The notes under the pieces are model-generated. The model searched no databases. It was not told the DNA's origin and was given only the letters and a program-made list of their open reading frames with translations. Shown in pieces: positions 54,465 through 64,000 of a stretch of DNA of 64,000 bases (the stretch's first letter is position 1; each line of letters begins with the position of its first letter). The position numbers and the translations under genes were made by a program. The stretch covers positions 29,586,592-29,650,591 of the forward strand of contig NC_052392.1 in the NCBI RefSeq assembly GCF_009389715.1, read 5' to 3'. Origin of the DNA: Phoenix dactylifera. Its lineage: Eukaryota; Streptophyta; Magnoliopsida; Arecales; Arecaceae.

Positions 54465-55071
54465 TCCTCCCGCAACGTTGCCGGCGTCGGAAGAGGACCG
54501 GGCCATGGCGGACATGGAGGGGGCCCACGAGAAGGGGCCAAGCCACCGCCGCCAGCCGGCCGCGGCGCCTGCAGCAGCCGCGGCAGCCGTAGATGGCCCG
54601 CGGAGAATCTTCTCCTCCCGCGAGGCCGCAGCGCCGGAAAGGGGTTGGGCCACGGCGGACACGAGAGAAGGGTAGGTCGTGGCCGGCGACAGCTGCAGAC
54701 GCCACGGCAGCCCTTCTTCCTCTTCTTCGACGCCTCCCCACCGTGGGGCAAGGGCGGGGTATTCTCGGCGCCGCAGGAAAGCGAGGGGGCTCGGAAGGCT
54801 GCTGGGGTGGGGTATTTCCGACGGCGCGGCCGCGATAGGAGGCTCGGGAGGGTCAGGCCGTGGCCGGCGCCGGCCGTGCGGGCCCAACCCTTTTTTTTCT
54901 CTTCTCCGGTGGGAATGGAAGATAAAGCAATAGGAATTAAAATATTCTTTGAGGGCATTTTTTGTCTCATAATAAAGTATTGAAATATGGCTGGACTGAT
55001 TGTTAAACAACCAGTCAACAGAGATTAAATGTTAAGACCGGTCAATAAATGTACCAGTGATCAATTACGCC
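54465..55071. repeat. Right inverted arm of Mutator-like element 2
   Basis: Read from the right end, the order is GGCGTAATTGAT, the CCGGTCTTAAC segment, AAAAATGCCCTC, CCATTCCCACCGG, a GC-rich block, then GCGGGAGGAGAAGAAAGAAG. This repeats the order of the left arm (26158-26830) imperfectly. The GC-rich block has open frames on both strands but no recognisable protein. Confidence 0.6.
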
Positions 55072-55080
55072 TATTAAATA

Positions 55081-58000
55081 AGTTCATTGATTCTATATAA
55101 GTACTCAAGATCTATCCAATGAATGAGCAATATGGAACTAAACATACGTTTGTATAGGTTCTTACAAGTTTCAGATCCAGACTTATTTCAAAAGATATTT
55201 ATTATATTTTACTCTTTATCTATGTATTAATAAACAAAGAATTTGTAAGATTTTTTTGACTATTTATTTTCTCAAAATTTTATTATATCTATTTGTTCTC
55301 CCCTCCCATGTACGTCCTCCTTCACCACTGGCAACCACCATCATCGGCACCGTCGACGCCGCCCACACCCTCTCTTTCTCTTGCTCTACTTGTTTCTCTC
55401 TCCTGAGTGGCGACCGGTTGTTGATAACCACCGGAAACCTCTCTCTCTCTTCTTCTACCCCTTTCCCCTCTCTCTCTATCCAAAACTTCTCCTCTCGGAT
55501 TTCACCAAGGACGGCAGCGTGGCTCGGATTTCACCAAGGAGGGGGTGGCAGCTTGGCCAATCACCTCCAAGCTCCATCTCTCTCCCTCTCAGCCAACACC
55601 TTGGGCTGGTTTTAGCCTGCAAAGTATTGGTCACGTCAAATTCTGCTAAAACTTACTCTATTTGTGCATGGAGGTGCTTCAGCAAGGCCCCTGTTGGTCT
55701 CCCTTGCGAAGTGAAATGGGCCTGATTTCCCCTGAGCAATATGAGATTGGATCTGAAAGTAAGGCCCAGTAAATTTTTATCCTTTGTTTTTTTTTTTAAA
55801 AAAAATCTTAGAGAAAACGTGGGAGACTCTTTCATGCTGCAATCATTTAGATTCCATTACTTAGAAATAATTTTGGTTGAATTACAAAGAACATGATATC
55901 ATAATAAAATTGGAGTCTCCATCCCCAGAGTTGAGCATGTATGTCATAGATGTTATTATCATCGTCATCGTTATTATTAGGTATGTAGGAGCTAACTGCG
56001 ACGTATTCATTTTTTTTTTAACCTCTAATATCATTCTAAAATTGTTTATGCATAAAAAAAAAATATTAATTTTAATTCCATTTTTTGCAACAAGAAATAA
56101 CTTTTGTATCTAAGATACTCAAACAAACTTATTGATATTTTGTGGATCATCTAACGCATCATATGATCATACAACTGTAGCTTTTGCTTATCTCGACCTT
56201 CTTACTTTTTTTTTTTGTTATTCAATTTAAATCCTGCCGTACATTAACACTAGTGAATTACAATGGCAGGGACTCCCACATGGGAGTACTGAAGTAGAAC
56301 AACCCTGTCTGAGAATATATAAGGCTTTATTAAATAATTTTTTTTTTTTTCCTTTCCTAATAGACCCAAGTCTAATTAAATTAGCTATATTCATAAACTC
56401 TAAATCCTAGTTTTACCTAACTGGGTAAGGTTTATTGTTAACTGCATCAAAAATTTGGGTCCAAATTCTATACCATGATTTAGGGGTTGGGCGGTTTTAG
56501 AGAAAGGATATAGCCTATTGTCTTGGGATCCTTCTCATAGATGTTGGTGCATTAATAAAGTCCACAGCTTCATTAGTGTGAACTAGGTTAAATGTTTAAT
56601 CCATTTATGCATTCATTTTATCCAGACACAATACACGTATTAATAGATGCCACAGCTTCTAATAGATGTCTTTGGAAGTGTTGTTTCAAGATGGGCCTAC
56701 GTGGAAGGCAATTCAGGCCTCTGGAGCAGGGCTTTGGACCTCTAAGTTCTATTCGGCCTAAGCTTTAGTGTTGCTTCGGCTGTTCAATTTTAACCAGGTG
56801 TTACAGTTTTAAGATCTTGGAAAATAAAATGTAAAATCTACACTCCAAAAAATCTTTAATCAAAAAAATGAAAAGAGAAGAAAAGGCCCAAAAAAAAATA
56901 AAGAAATAATATCAATAAAACAATAGGTAAAATAATAATCCACAAAATATAACCTCTTGGTTACCATTACATGTAACATGGACAGCCATAATATTAAGGT
57001 GCATATAATGGCATGTTACGCTATGCATAATATCTTTTCTCCTGACCTAAGATGTAGAAAAGCATTGTAGCTGTGTTAGATAACATATGCTCGATGTAAA
57101 CTCAAAAACACAAGGCGCTGCAATGTCGCGAACCTGAATTACTATGTGAAGAACCGCATCTCATCGTACCCAAAAAAAAGAAGAGTAAGACGAAGTAGAA
57201 GGAGAAGAATTACATCGTTGATCAGCTATGGTCAGGCACTATGATTGTCGCACCAAATATTAGCCAACAAATCAAGATTAATAAAATAGAATTAAGATTA
57301 GTATTATATTGCCATAAAATTAAGATTGTCCGCTTCAAGCATCCTTTTGGAAATTTTCAACACCGAGTCCCATTTGATTAATACATGCCAAAGCACCTCA
57401 ACATGGCAAGAGGAAAGTAGATAGTACAGATTCCACCATTCTTCTCCAATGATTTTCTAGTCACTTCATGCAGTTTGTGAATTAGGCCTTCAACTTGCCT
57501 TTAATATAATCAATAAGTGTCGATTGGCATAAACAACACTACTAACTTTATATGGGAAAGATAAAAGTTACAAACTCAAATTTACGTTTAATGAATTAAA
57601 GAAATTATGACATGCAGAACTAGCTTTTTTTTTCTGCACGAGAGGAACTACTTCAAGATGTTTTTTACTTTAAAAATTTGTTTGTTATATTCATCATCTA
57701 ATTACAGGACACTATGAAGTAATAATTTGTGATTGGCATCGTATATTTCACTTGATGGTCATTGATTTAATGTATAACAATAAGAGATACATCCATATAC
57801 CTGTACAGAATACATGCATCAAATACATTCTATTGTAGCAAAACTCTAGTCTTTTTTCAGTTCAGTACATGCTTATACATTTTTCATTATTTTTCAAACT
57901 ACAGTACTTGCAAAAGAAAATATATATTCTATCCTAAATTATACTGGTTTTAATTTCAGTTATATTCGACAATATTTTAACCGCAAAATGGTTACACTCC

Positions 58001-59832
58001 ATGACTAGGCATACTAATTCTTTCACGGGATGAATTGTCTTGCCCAAATGATCTTATAGAATCAAGTTGAGAGCTAGTAATCTTTGTTTATGATTCCGAC
58101 TAGAGAAAAATAATTTTTTTTTAAGCTACTCAACTCGAAATATCTTATTTCTAATAAGAAAATTAGCAAAGTAAGTATGTATCACCTCTTAATTTTATTA
58201 ATGATATTAAAAAAAATAAGTTACAAAAGTTCTTTATTTATACTAACGAGGTCCATTTAGGTCGAATTCTTCTTCTTCTAGTTAATAGAAATTACAATTT
58301 TTGCAAGAAAGACATGACTAATAAAAATAATTATAAAATTTAAAATTATACAAAAAGTAGGTTTTGACTTCTACTTGATTTTGTTTTGAGGCACTTTATT
58401 TAATTCTTTCTAGATCGAGATATATGTCTAGTTAACTATTTTCCTAAAAAGTTTTTTTTTTGACAACCCGTTTTAAGACATAAACGATAGAATTTATCTC
58501 TAATCGCTAAGTGCGGCGAATCTTTGGAGATTAGTATTATGTTTTATAAAGTTACTTGATTCAAAAAAATACTTCTAAATCAAATATTATGTAACTAAGT
58601 TAAAATCTTCATAAGTTTGACGCATTATTCAGCTTCAAATATAGTAGATTTGGTTTTCAAACTTTATCGAGATCCATCCATAATGATCAGAATGGTTAAT
58701 AGCAGATTGGATGATCCTTGTGGATCAATTATTCTACTTCAGATTTAAATTAGTCATTTCCCCAGTATATTTCCTAGTTGGCCTTTCTTAGTTGTACTCA
58801 AGCTGCATATTATAATCATATTCCCTGTAATTTATCTAATTGCAATATGGTTTGTATATTATAATGTTATTACATTTTATATGTTACATGTTCTGCAAGT
58901 CACGGGGTTGAACTTACAATAAGAGAGTAAATGCCAAGCCACCCACATATTTGTTCTCTTAATCAAGTGAAATCATAAGCCAATCAAAGCTAAACATACC
59001 TGTAGAATTCATAAAAGAACAAAGATTAGAAAGAAAAAAAAAAGTAGATTCCAAAGCAGTGGGTCTTTCTCTTGTTTCGTTCTCCAATCAACGCGATAAA
59101 GTAGTACTCCCAAACTACTGCCACTAAATCCAGCTTAGGTGGACGTACATTCCATTTTAACCATAAAAAATGACCATGGTGAAACACATATTACCTAAAT
59201 TCTGAACTCGCGATTAAGACTCGGACTACCAGAACAATCTGGTGCCTTCACCCTAGACTAGAACATCCAGAGAAGACGCACACTCCTCGAGGGTCCATAT
59301 AAAAGAGTCAAAATTTCTACGTCGCGGCTGGGAAATCTTAACTGATAATGCCCCAGTGGGTCCCATGGAATCAAAGCTCATGCCTTCATGGACAAAAACT
59401 CCGACGAAACTCGTGGTTCTGCAGCACGTGCAACGCAGGTGCATGTTAGGTGTGCACCTCGTCTCCGTATCCTATGGTATAACCGACATACAGTGGACAG
59501 CATTTTTAGTTTTTTTTTATCATTTAATCGCGACAAAGGCGGGGCCCACTTCTCGGGCACATCCACGATGCATACCAGGGTGAAGACCGGATTTGTTTCA
59601 TCCCAGGATGAAATATTAACTTATTTACATAAATTATAATTTGGATTCAAATTACACACGTGATTGGCACGATTATATATTTTAAATTTAGATTGGTTGA
59701 TGAGCATCAAAGTGGAAGAGGATTAGAGGATATCGAGGAATGGTATAGTTGAGAAGTCCGATTTGAACCTGTTGCCACCTATGAATATACTTTTTTATAA
59801 AAAAAAGTAGGATTTTTTTTAAGTATTCAACA
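55081..59832. other. Intergenic, no recognisable gene
   Basis: AT-rich DNA with T- and A-runs. A more GC/CT-rich patch at 55300-55720 (short frames on both strands) has no recognisable domain. No RNA gene or element ends were found. Confidence 0.6.
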
Positions 59833-60203
59833 TGTGAGGGTCCGTACTGACGTATGTTTAGTCCCACATCGGTTATTCACTGGGTTAGATCTTGGGTACT
59901 TATACAGGATCAAAAAATCCAAATAATCTCTTCTAGCTCGCCATTTTTGGATGAGGTCTTGGGATTGTTACAAATAGTATCAGAGTGGATCTAGCCATAA
60001 CCTATGTGAGCTGGGGGATACTGCAGCACGGATCTATTGGAGCTGACCATAGACCGATCGTGGTGTTTGTAATTAGATTGAATAGATTTGAACCCTTAAC
60101 CTGACGAGGACGTCAGGGCTTGAACGGTGAAAATATGTGAGGATCCGTCATGGGCGTGTGTTTAATCCCACGTTGGTTATTTGCTGGATAGATCTTGGAT
60201 ATT
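59833..60203 (+). mobile_element. TRIM-C copy with LTR, core and truncated second LTR
   Basis: LTR 59833-59972 (TGTGAGGGTCC ... GGGATTGTTACA) is followed by a diverged PBS (TAGTATCAGAGT, 59975-59986), a 150-bp core without coding capacity, and a second LTR start TGTGAGGATCCG at 60136 that fades out near 60203. Same family as 6720-6856 and 7949-8337. Confidence 0.78.
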
Positions 60204-60773
60204 AATTTTGTTTTTCTTAGCAATGCACACTCATTCTAGAAAGTAGATGTTAGAGCAATTGGATCTACGAATGGCTTAGCATGAGCCAAACACATTGGAC
60301 TTCTCCATGGGGAGGGAAGAGATAGTCCCCCATATTTTGTTTTGTGCATAAAATCTCTCACATCTGTTCGTCGTTCATAAATTTATATAATAGTATCTAA
60401 TATGTGCAAGAAAGTAATAATATATTAATCTTAATCAGTTTTAAGGTATAGTAATTTGAGTATTTGTGATAACAAATAATATAAAAGGTTGCTTTTGACT
60501 TTTTGAGTCAAGTGCATATGGTGGACTCGCATGCTCTCAACTTATACACGGGAAAAGACGATTCATGTGCTGCCCTTATCGTTCTCTTGCTCCGAACAAT
60601 TTTGATGAGTGTTCCATGATTTGTCTAATCCTGATCAATTGAGTTTTGCAAGCATGAAACCCTAAATTTTGGTATCTGGTTAACCATAATGCCAATATTG
60701 ATGATAAGATTCAGACAGCATGGTCTTCTTCTATACCATAATTTGATGAGGAAATTTTGACGGGCATTGTAGG

Positions 60774-61166
60774 TAGAGGTGCAAATAGATTGAATCGGGT
60801 CGTGTCGGGTCTATAGCTACCAATTTTTGACCTAACGGATCATTCGGATCCAGTTGAATCTGGTTCGGGTCAACCCATCCATGCCTTCAGAACTTGTGTT
60901 TTGCACCCTTACGGGCTGCAGCCCGCGGGCCTAAACAATTTTATAGAATTCAAGTCGGGTCGGGTCGGGTCACAGGATTAAAAATTTAAAATTATCCAAA
61001 TTTTAAAATGGTTTAGATCGAATTGGGTCGGGTCTTAATTCAGTAAACTCTGACCCGATAAAATGGATCTAATTTTAGAACCCAACCTAGCTCCACGAGT
61101 CCTCCAAAACGGGTCAGATTGGATCGGGTCGGGTTATGGGTTAACCTAGCCTATTTGCAACCTTTA
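60774..61166. mobile_element. hAT-type MITE, 393 bp
   Basis: Inverted ends TAGAGGTGCAAATAG and TAAAGGTTGCAAATAG, flanked by the exact 8-bp duplication ATTGTAGG (60766-60773, 61167-61174). The inside is rich in CGGGTCGGGTC-type repeats, a common plant non-autonomous repeat style. No transposase. Confidence 0.82.
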
Positions 61167-61174
61167 ATTGTAGG

Positions 61175-62600
61175 CTAATGTTGCTTAAGGAGGGGACCGT
61201 ATCTAAAATGTTGGTGTCCATCCAATGCTGCTCTGGTTTGCTTTAGATAGCATGATGAATTGTAAGCTTTTTCTGATGGTGACTTCTGTTTAAATTCTTG
61301 ATCTTATCCACTTCCTTCTTTTCTGGATGGCAATCTTAGATTGGAGCAGTCAAAAGAGCTTGGCCAAGGCATAAATTTCAAAAGCCAATTCATAATATTG
61401 ACATGTGCTCTCTTGTCCACTCATTGCTCAAGGTTGGAATTGGTTGTCATGACAAACTTTAATATTATACCAACTTTCCATATGTGTCCATGAATTGGGG
61501 CATCATAAAGTTTTTTTTTTCAACCGATTAGTGTAATAGTAAAACATACATGGTAGATATATTAACTATTCACTTTGAACCTTTATATGCTATGCTTACA
61601 TGTTTATATTGAACTGTGGTCTATTGTTTCTTTCTTATGTTTGAAAGTGTCAAATATTTAAATCGTATCAAGGTGCTTTAAGACACAATTTGTTAGATAT
61701 ATTATGAATTATACGCACATCCAAATTTCGACACAAATATTGAATTATAATTCAAGACAAAGAGAGTTGCAATAAATTATTTGATCGATTAAATTAACAT
61801 ATATGAATCTTAGGATTTTTTGAATGAAAATTATTTAATTATTAGTTTTTATTTATAATAGAAGGGGGAAATTAGTCATGCAAATTCATAGAGAACTTCC
61901 TGTTCAATGAATTTGGAACAGATTTTTCCAGTGAGCAAGAATTTCTTAATCATCATCCTGGCCCATACGGAGAACAGGATCTGGAACCCACTCTAAAATA
62001 TAGAAAGTGAGAAGCTTGGTCACTGGAATAAATGATTGAATAGTTTAACAGACAAAGGATGGCATGAGTCACAAGTCCACAAACAATTTTTTTTGAAAGA
62101 GCAACCCACAAGCATATCGGCCACACACAACAAGAGGTCCAAGGTAGGGCTCAAATCACCTCTACTTGCCTATTCCCATCAACTCCTATCGGAGGACCGT
62201 TTGGTTAGCAGAAAAATAAAAAGGCAAAATATAGTCAATAAAAAATAATTTTTTATTTAATTTGAGTTTTCAAAAGATCATAAAAATAAAATTTTATGAA
62301 AAAAAATCATAAAAATATGAAAAAACTATTTTTTCATCATTAAAAATTAAAATTTTTTAAAAAAATATTTTAAACCATCAAGATATCTTTTTTAATGAAT
62401 ATAATAAATATTTCATAATTTTTTTCAGTAAAATAGGTGCTCGTTCAAATACAAGCCACTTTGAAATATATCTATCTTTTTATGATTAATCAAGTATACT
62501 TAAACCATTTTTTTGATATTATATTTTTAAAAAGTATTTTTATAAAAAATATTTTGATCAAAAAATAAATTTCAGTGACCCAAACAGGGCCCAAATTCAT
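61175..62600. other. Intergenic, no recognisable gene
   Basis: AT-rich; the short frame at 62036-62248 has no recognisable domain. Nothing supported. Confidence 0.6.
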
Positions 62601-64000
62601 TCGCCCTCTATGGACCACCACAGATTTATCAGTATTCCGAGCCTAAAGAGCCTAAAGAGGCCTCTTTGCCTGGACCGTACTCCGAGCCAGACCCGACCCA
62701 GTCTCCGCGCAGACTATCCGACCAGAATCTCAACGAATCAAATCTCGCCACGTAATAAAACCCGGCAACGGAATTCCCACGCGCAAGGAAACCGGCCGCA
62801 CCACTAAGGCACGTATGCGTCACGCGTCGCTCGAAAGCCGCGCCAACTGGCGCGTGCAAATCCCAAAAGTTTGGGACCCCATAAAAAAAAAGAAAACTCA
62901 TTCCAACCGTATGATGGTCTCTGTGCGGCATCGCGTTCACCTCGGCCTGCGTAAACGAACGGAGCCGTAGGCGGCTCCCCCACAACCCTCGCGACGTCTA
63001 ACTGTGGGGCCCATCCCGCGCCAGGTGTAGTGCGAGGTGGCCCCCACTCCGTTCTGCTGATAAAAGGACATCCTGTTCCGGTTTTTAAGTCGGAGACGGA
63101 GAGTTGGAAGCTAAAAAAAGGAGGAAGCCAATTAATGGCGTGCCTGCGGATAAAAAGCCGGTTGCCTCCGCTGGAGTCGGAGAACTCCATTGGTGTTCTG
63201 AAAATCGTCGGCTAGAATTTAGGGTTAGGATTGGGGTGTTGCTGGTGTCTAGAATCGGTGGAGGGGGGTCGGAGGATCCTTCGATTCCGTTTGGGTTAAT
63301 TGGTGGGGTCTTTTTCGAGCCGCTGGAGATTGGTTGACTCGATTTCTCTTGATTCCGGTGGCATATTCCTCCTTTTTGTTGCTTTTATTTTGTTCAATTT
63401 AATGATCGAGAGCAACCTGACTTTTTTTTTTTTGCTTTCTTTTTGTTTTTTGGAGCTGTGTCGGAGTCTGTTAATTTCGAATATTTTGTGGGAAATTCTG
63501 AGTTTTGGATCGAATGGGCGGGATCGAGGTTATGTTGGAACCGGTGATTGTAAAACGGCTGTCTTTTTTCTTTCCTTGACTTGAATTTTATGTAAAAGTT
63601 CTGAATTTCTTGGATTTGTTTTTTGCGGGTAAAAAATTGTTTTATGATTTAATTCCGAAATTATCTGCATCTTTTCTATAATAACTTCTTAGTTTTGATG
63701 TTTTTATTCAATGCTCGCATCGGTCTTTGTATGCTTTTATCTGATCGCATCCTGGCCTTTGTCCAAAAAGGTGAAATTTTTTCTTTCTAGTTGGGTGTTT
63801 TAGGTGCTTGATTGGTAATTTTCTTACCTTTTTTTTCCTTTTGTTGGGTGTTTTAGGTAGGTTAGCTTCTGATTGATACATTTGCTGTTGGTGAAGATGA
63901 GAGCATTAGCCGCGATCTCTTCGACAAGTTCGGTATTTATCTCAGCTTCGTGGAGGAGTGCTTTCGTTGAATGGTTTGGGAGAAAATGAGAAAGTTCCGA
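62600..64000 (+). promoter_or_regulatory. Probable promoter, 5' leader and first intron of a plus-strand gene running off the window
   Basis: Base composition changes from AT-rich to GC-rich at about 62600, peaks at 62650-63330, then becomes T-rich, intron-like (63350-63855). A leader-like TTAGGGTTAGGATTGGGGTG lies at 63221-63240. After an acceptor-like TTTTAGGTAG at 63856 the sequence is exon-like, with an ATG at 63898 giving a 31-codon frame that closes before the window ends, and a second frame reading GEDESISRDLFDKFGIYLSF. Either may be a leader ORF or a coding exon. No product can be named. Confidence 0.35.

Larger units (their letters stand above)
26158..55071. mobile_element. Mutator-like element 2, non-autonomous, expanded by nested insertions
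   Basis: The ends GGGGTAATTAAT (26158) and, inverted, GGCGTAATTGAT (55071) continue as an imperfect inverted repeat, e.g. TTGACTGGTCTTAAA on the left versus TTGACCGGTCTTAAC from the right, and further in GC-rich plus GGGAGGAGAAGAAAGAAG arms (about 26780 and 54475). TATTAAATA follows at 55072. No transposase frame is visible. Native content is GC-rich arms, polypurine tracts and tandem repeats; the rest is the Sirevirus nest 30332-53553. Mutator-like identity rests on the 9-bp TSD and long inverted arms. Confidence 0.6.

Noticed and set aside
53636..54741. Phe/Leu/Ser-rich frames up to about 260 codons resembling membrane proteins
   Set aside because: Pure pyrimidine tract; open in all three frames.
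59833..60203. Cassandra-type TRIM with 5S rRNA sequence
   Set aside because: The TCCCACATCGG motif is shared, but no 5S promoter boxes or 5S-like sequence is seen.

Overview
This is plant nuclear DNA. The evidence is a split E3-ligase gene of the DA2/GW2 type with plant-style introns, a single-exon organellar-type PPR gene, a nuclear tRNA-Glu(CTC), and a mass of Ty1-copia (Sirevirus) and Ty3-gypsy (Tekay-like chromovirus) retrotransposons. A monocot is likely, but the sequence does not prove a species.

Layout. 459-5560 (minus) holds a DA2-like RING E3 ubiquitin ligase gene in at least nine exons; one exon is unplaced and one intron looks U12-type. 5.6-13.3 kb is old intergenic DNA with microsatellites, a solo TRIM LTR, a decayed full TRIM and a 292-bp tandem duplication. 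13272-13344 (minus) is tRNA-Glu(CTC). 13441-15255 (plus) is an intact PPR gene. 55.1-62.6 kb is intergenic with another TRIM copy and a hAT-type MITE. The last 1.4 kb looks like the promoter and 5' leader of a plus-strand gene.

Between the PPR gene and 55.08 kb lies a 39.5-kb nest that can be unpacked from target-site duplications (TSDs). Level 1: two head-to-tail Mutator-like elements (15544-26150 and 26158-55071), the pair flanked by the 9-bp TSD tattaaata. Level 2a: a tandem array of tiny LTR elements (SMART-A, six LTR copies, outer TSD ccccg) that also contains a very young gypsy element (16163-24973) with an uninterrupted 1533-codon polyprotein. Level 2b: an older Sirevirus (30332-53553, TSD aaaac) inside a 240-bp tandem repeat of the second Mutator-like element. 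Level 3: a nearly intact younger Sirevirus (36432-47505) joined to a second TRIM (TRIM-B, to 49858); the two share one TSD (gtcgt) inside the older Sirevirus pol gene. Level 4: a solo LTR of a third Sirevirus family (47638-49490) inside TRIM-B. All the nested LTR elements lie on the minus strand.

The most interesting biology is in the Sireviruses. Each family has its own short palindrome (GTCGAC-centred, GACGTC-centred, or GAGTCGACTC) repeated many times, often at about 21-bp spacing, in the U3 just upstream of a TATA-like box. In both coding elements a cluster of exactly four copies of that element's own palindrome, with nearly the same spacing (22/16/21 and 22/17/22), lies upstream of a TATA-like box and the start codon of an accessory gene 3' of pol. 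This looks like an internal promoter sharing a family-specific recognition site with the LTR. Separately, the younger Sirevirus gag carries what looks like a 743-bp intron whose removal would fuse Gag to Pro-Pol in frame; the older element lacks exactly this segment.
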